A DNA stretch of 23,714 nucleotides, from NCBI GenBank assembly GCA_031553885.1, contig JAVBKV010000058.1, forward strand, positions 1-23,714, written 5' to 3'. A program made the position numbers and the translations under genes. The first letter of the stretch is position 1, and each line of letters opens with the position of its first letter. Under the pieces are notes generated by a model. The model saw nothing but the letters and a program-made list of their open reading frames with translations. It was not told where the DNA came from and ran no database searches. Below, one piece after another: positions 23,434 to 23,714 of the stretch. This DNA is from JAVBKV01 sp031553885 (GTDB lineage: Bacteria; Bacteroidota; Bacteroidia; Bacteroidales; Azobacteroidaceae).

Positions 23434-23714
23434 TCAAACCGCATATCCGTCCTGCCAGGCGAAATACCTGAGATCAGGAATATTTTTATGAATCAATGTC
23501 GATGTTGAAGATTTGACAATCCTTACCAAGTCAGCTACAGCAACCGAAGGGTATAGGGCAATTAACAGGTGTATATGATCCGGATTGCAATAGATTGCAT
23601 AAACTTTACACTTGTAATGAGAGATTATTCCACAGATGTATTTTTCTACAAGATCTTTCCGGTCGGCATTGATTTGTGCATTACGGTTTTTTACAGCAAA
23701 AATGATTTGTAAAA
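23434..23714 (-). pseudogene. Truncated IS200-like / REP-associated tyrosine transposase
   Basis: The minus-strand frame enters from the right window edge and gives about 92 residues, including FAVKNRNAQIN, the HUH metal-binding motif CNPDHIHLLI, and a closing YFAWQDGYAV. This is the core of the Y1 transposase domain. In complete members the sequence continues after WQ-x-GYG with a helix that carries the catalytic tyrosine; here TGA (23434-23436) stops it just before that point, so the enzyme is probably dead. The N-terminus lies outside the window. The REP-like palindrome cluster is adjacent to its 3' end. Confidence 0.8.

Overview
The window is chromosomal DNA of a member of the Bacteroidota, most likely order Bacteroidales (inference). 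The evidence is the Bacteroidota-type -7 promoter box TAnnTTTG before several genes, a PorT-family barrel, a DUF5686 protein with a carboxypeptidase-regulatory-like domain, an rsfS-ftsH-cdsA operon, a NUDIX-winged-helix regulator, and many outer-membrane barrels and SPII/SPI export signals. No rRNA, tRNA, CRISPR array or intact mobile element was found.

Region 1 (1-6449) is a two-component/exporter locus. A minus-strand operon encodes a TolC-family outer-membrane channel, a membrane-anchored NEW3-domain protein, and the start of an ABC-2 permease cut by the window edge. The NEW3 protein begins with a coiled coil resembling the alpha-hairpin of membrane-fusion adaptors. Divergently, a soluble GAF-domain histidine kinase and an NtrC/AtoC-type sigma-54 activator are encoded. 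The 215-base divergent gap holds a perfect 17-bp palindrome and, about 75 bases nearer to the TolC gene, a sigma-54-like -24/-12 element facing it. The TCS may therefore switch on the exporter through sigma-54. All three gaps inside this locus carry the same heptamer-based inverted repeat.

Region 2 (6472-10280) contains an exported M81-family metallopeptidase, a 411-base gap with two inverted arrays of tiny stem-loops and a coding remnant, a NUDIX-fold transcription regulator with a degraded catalytic box, a 660-base non-coding region with several inverted repeats, and a DUF486 small membrane protein.

Region 3 (10318-15583) is the most interesting accessory module. It is a tightly packed operon of a VTC-type (polyphosphate polymerase-like) domain protein, a DUF4956 membrane protein, a DUF2490 outer-membrane barrel and a large Cthe_2159-type beta-helix lipoprotein. 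An acyltransferase-3 family membrane protein follows, separated by a 27-bp inverted repeat that covers its start codon. The layout (cytosolic catalyst, inner membrane, outer membrane, surface carbohydrate-binding protein) suggests an envelope or surface-polymer system whose job is not established.

Region 4 (15590-23088) is mostly core: a minus-strand outer-membrane barrel, the translationally coupled rsfS-ftsH-cdsA operon, a convergent porT-like gene, and a DUF5686 protein. Region 5 (23089-23714) is a cluster of REP-like palindromes next to a C-terminally truncated IS200/REP-associated tyrosine transposase, cut by the window end.
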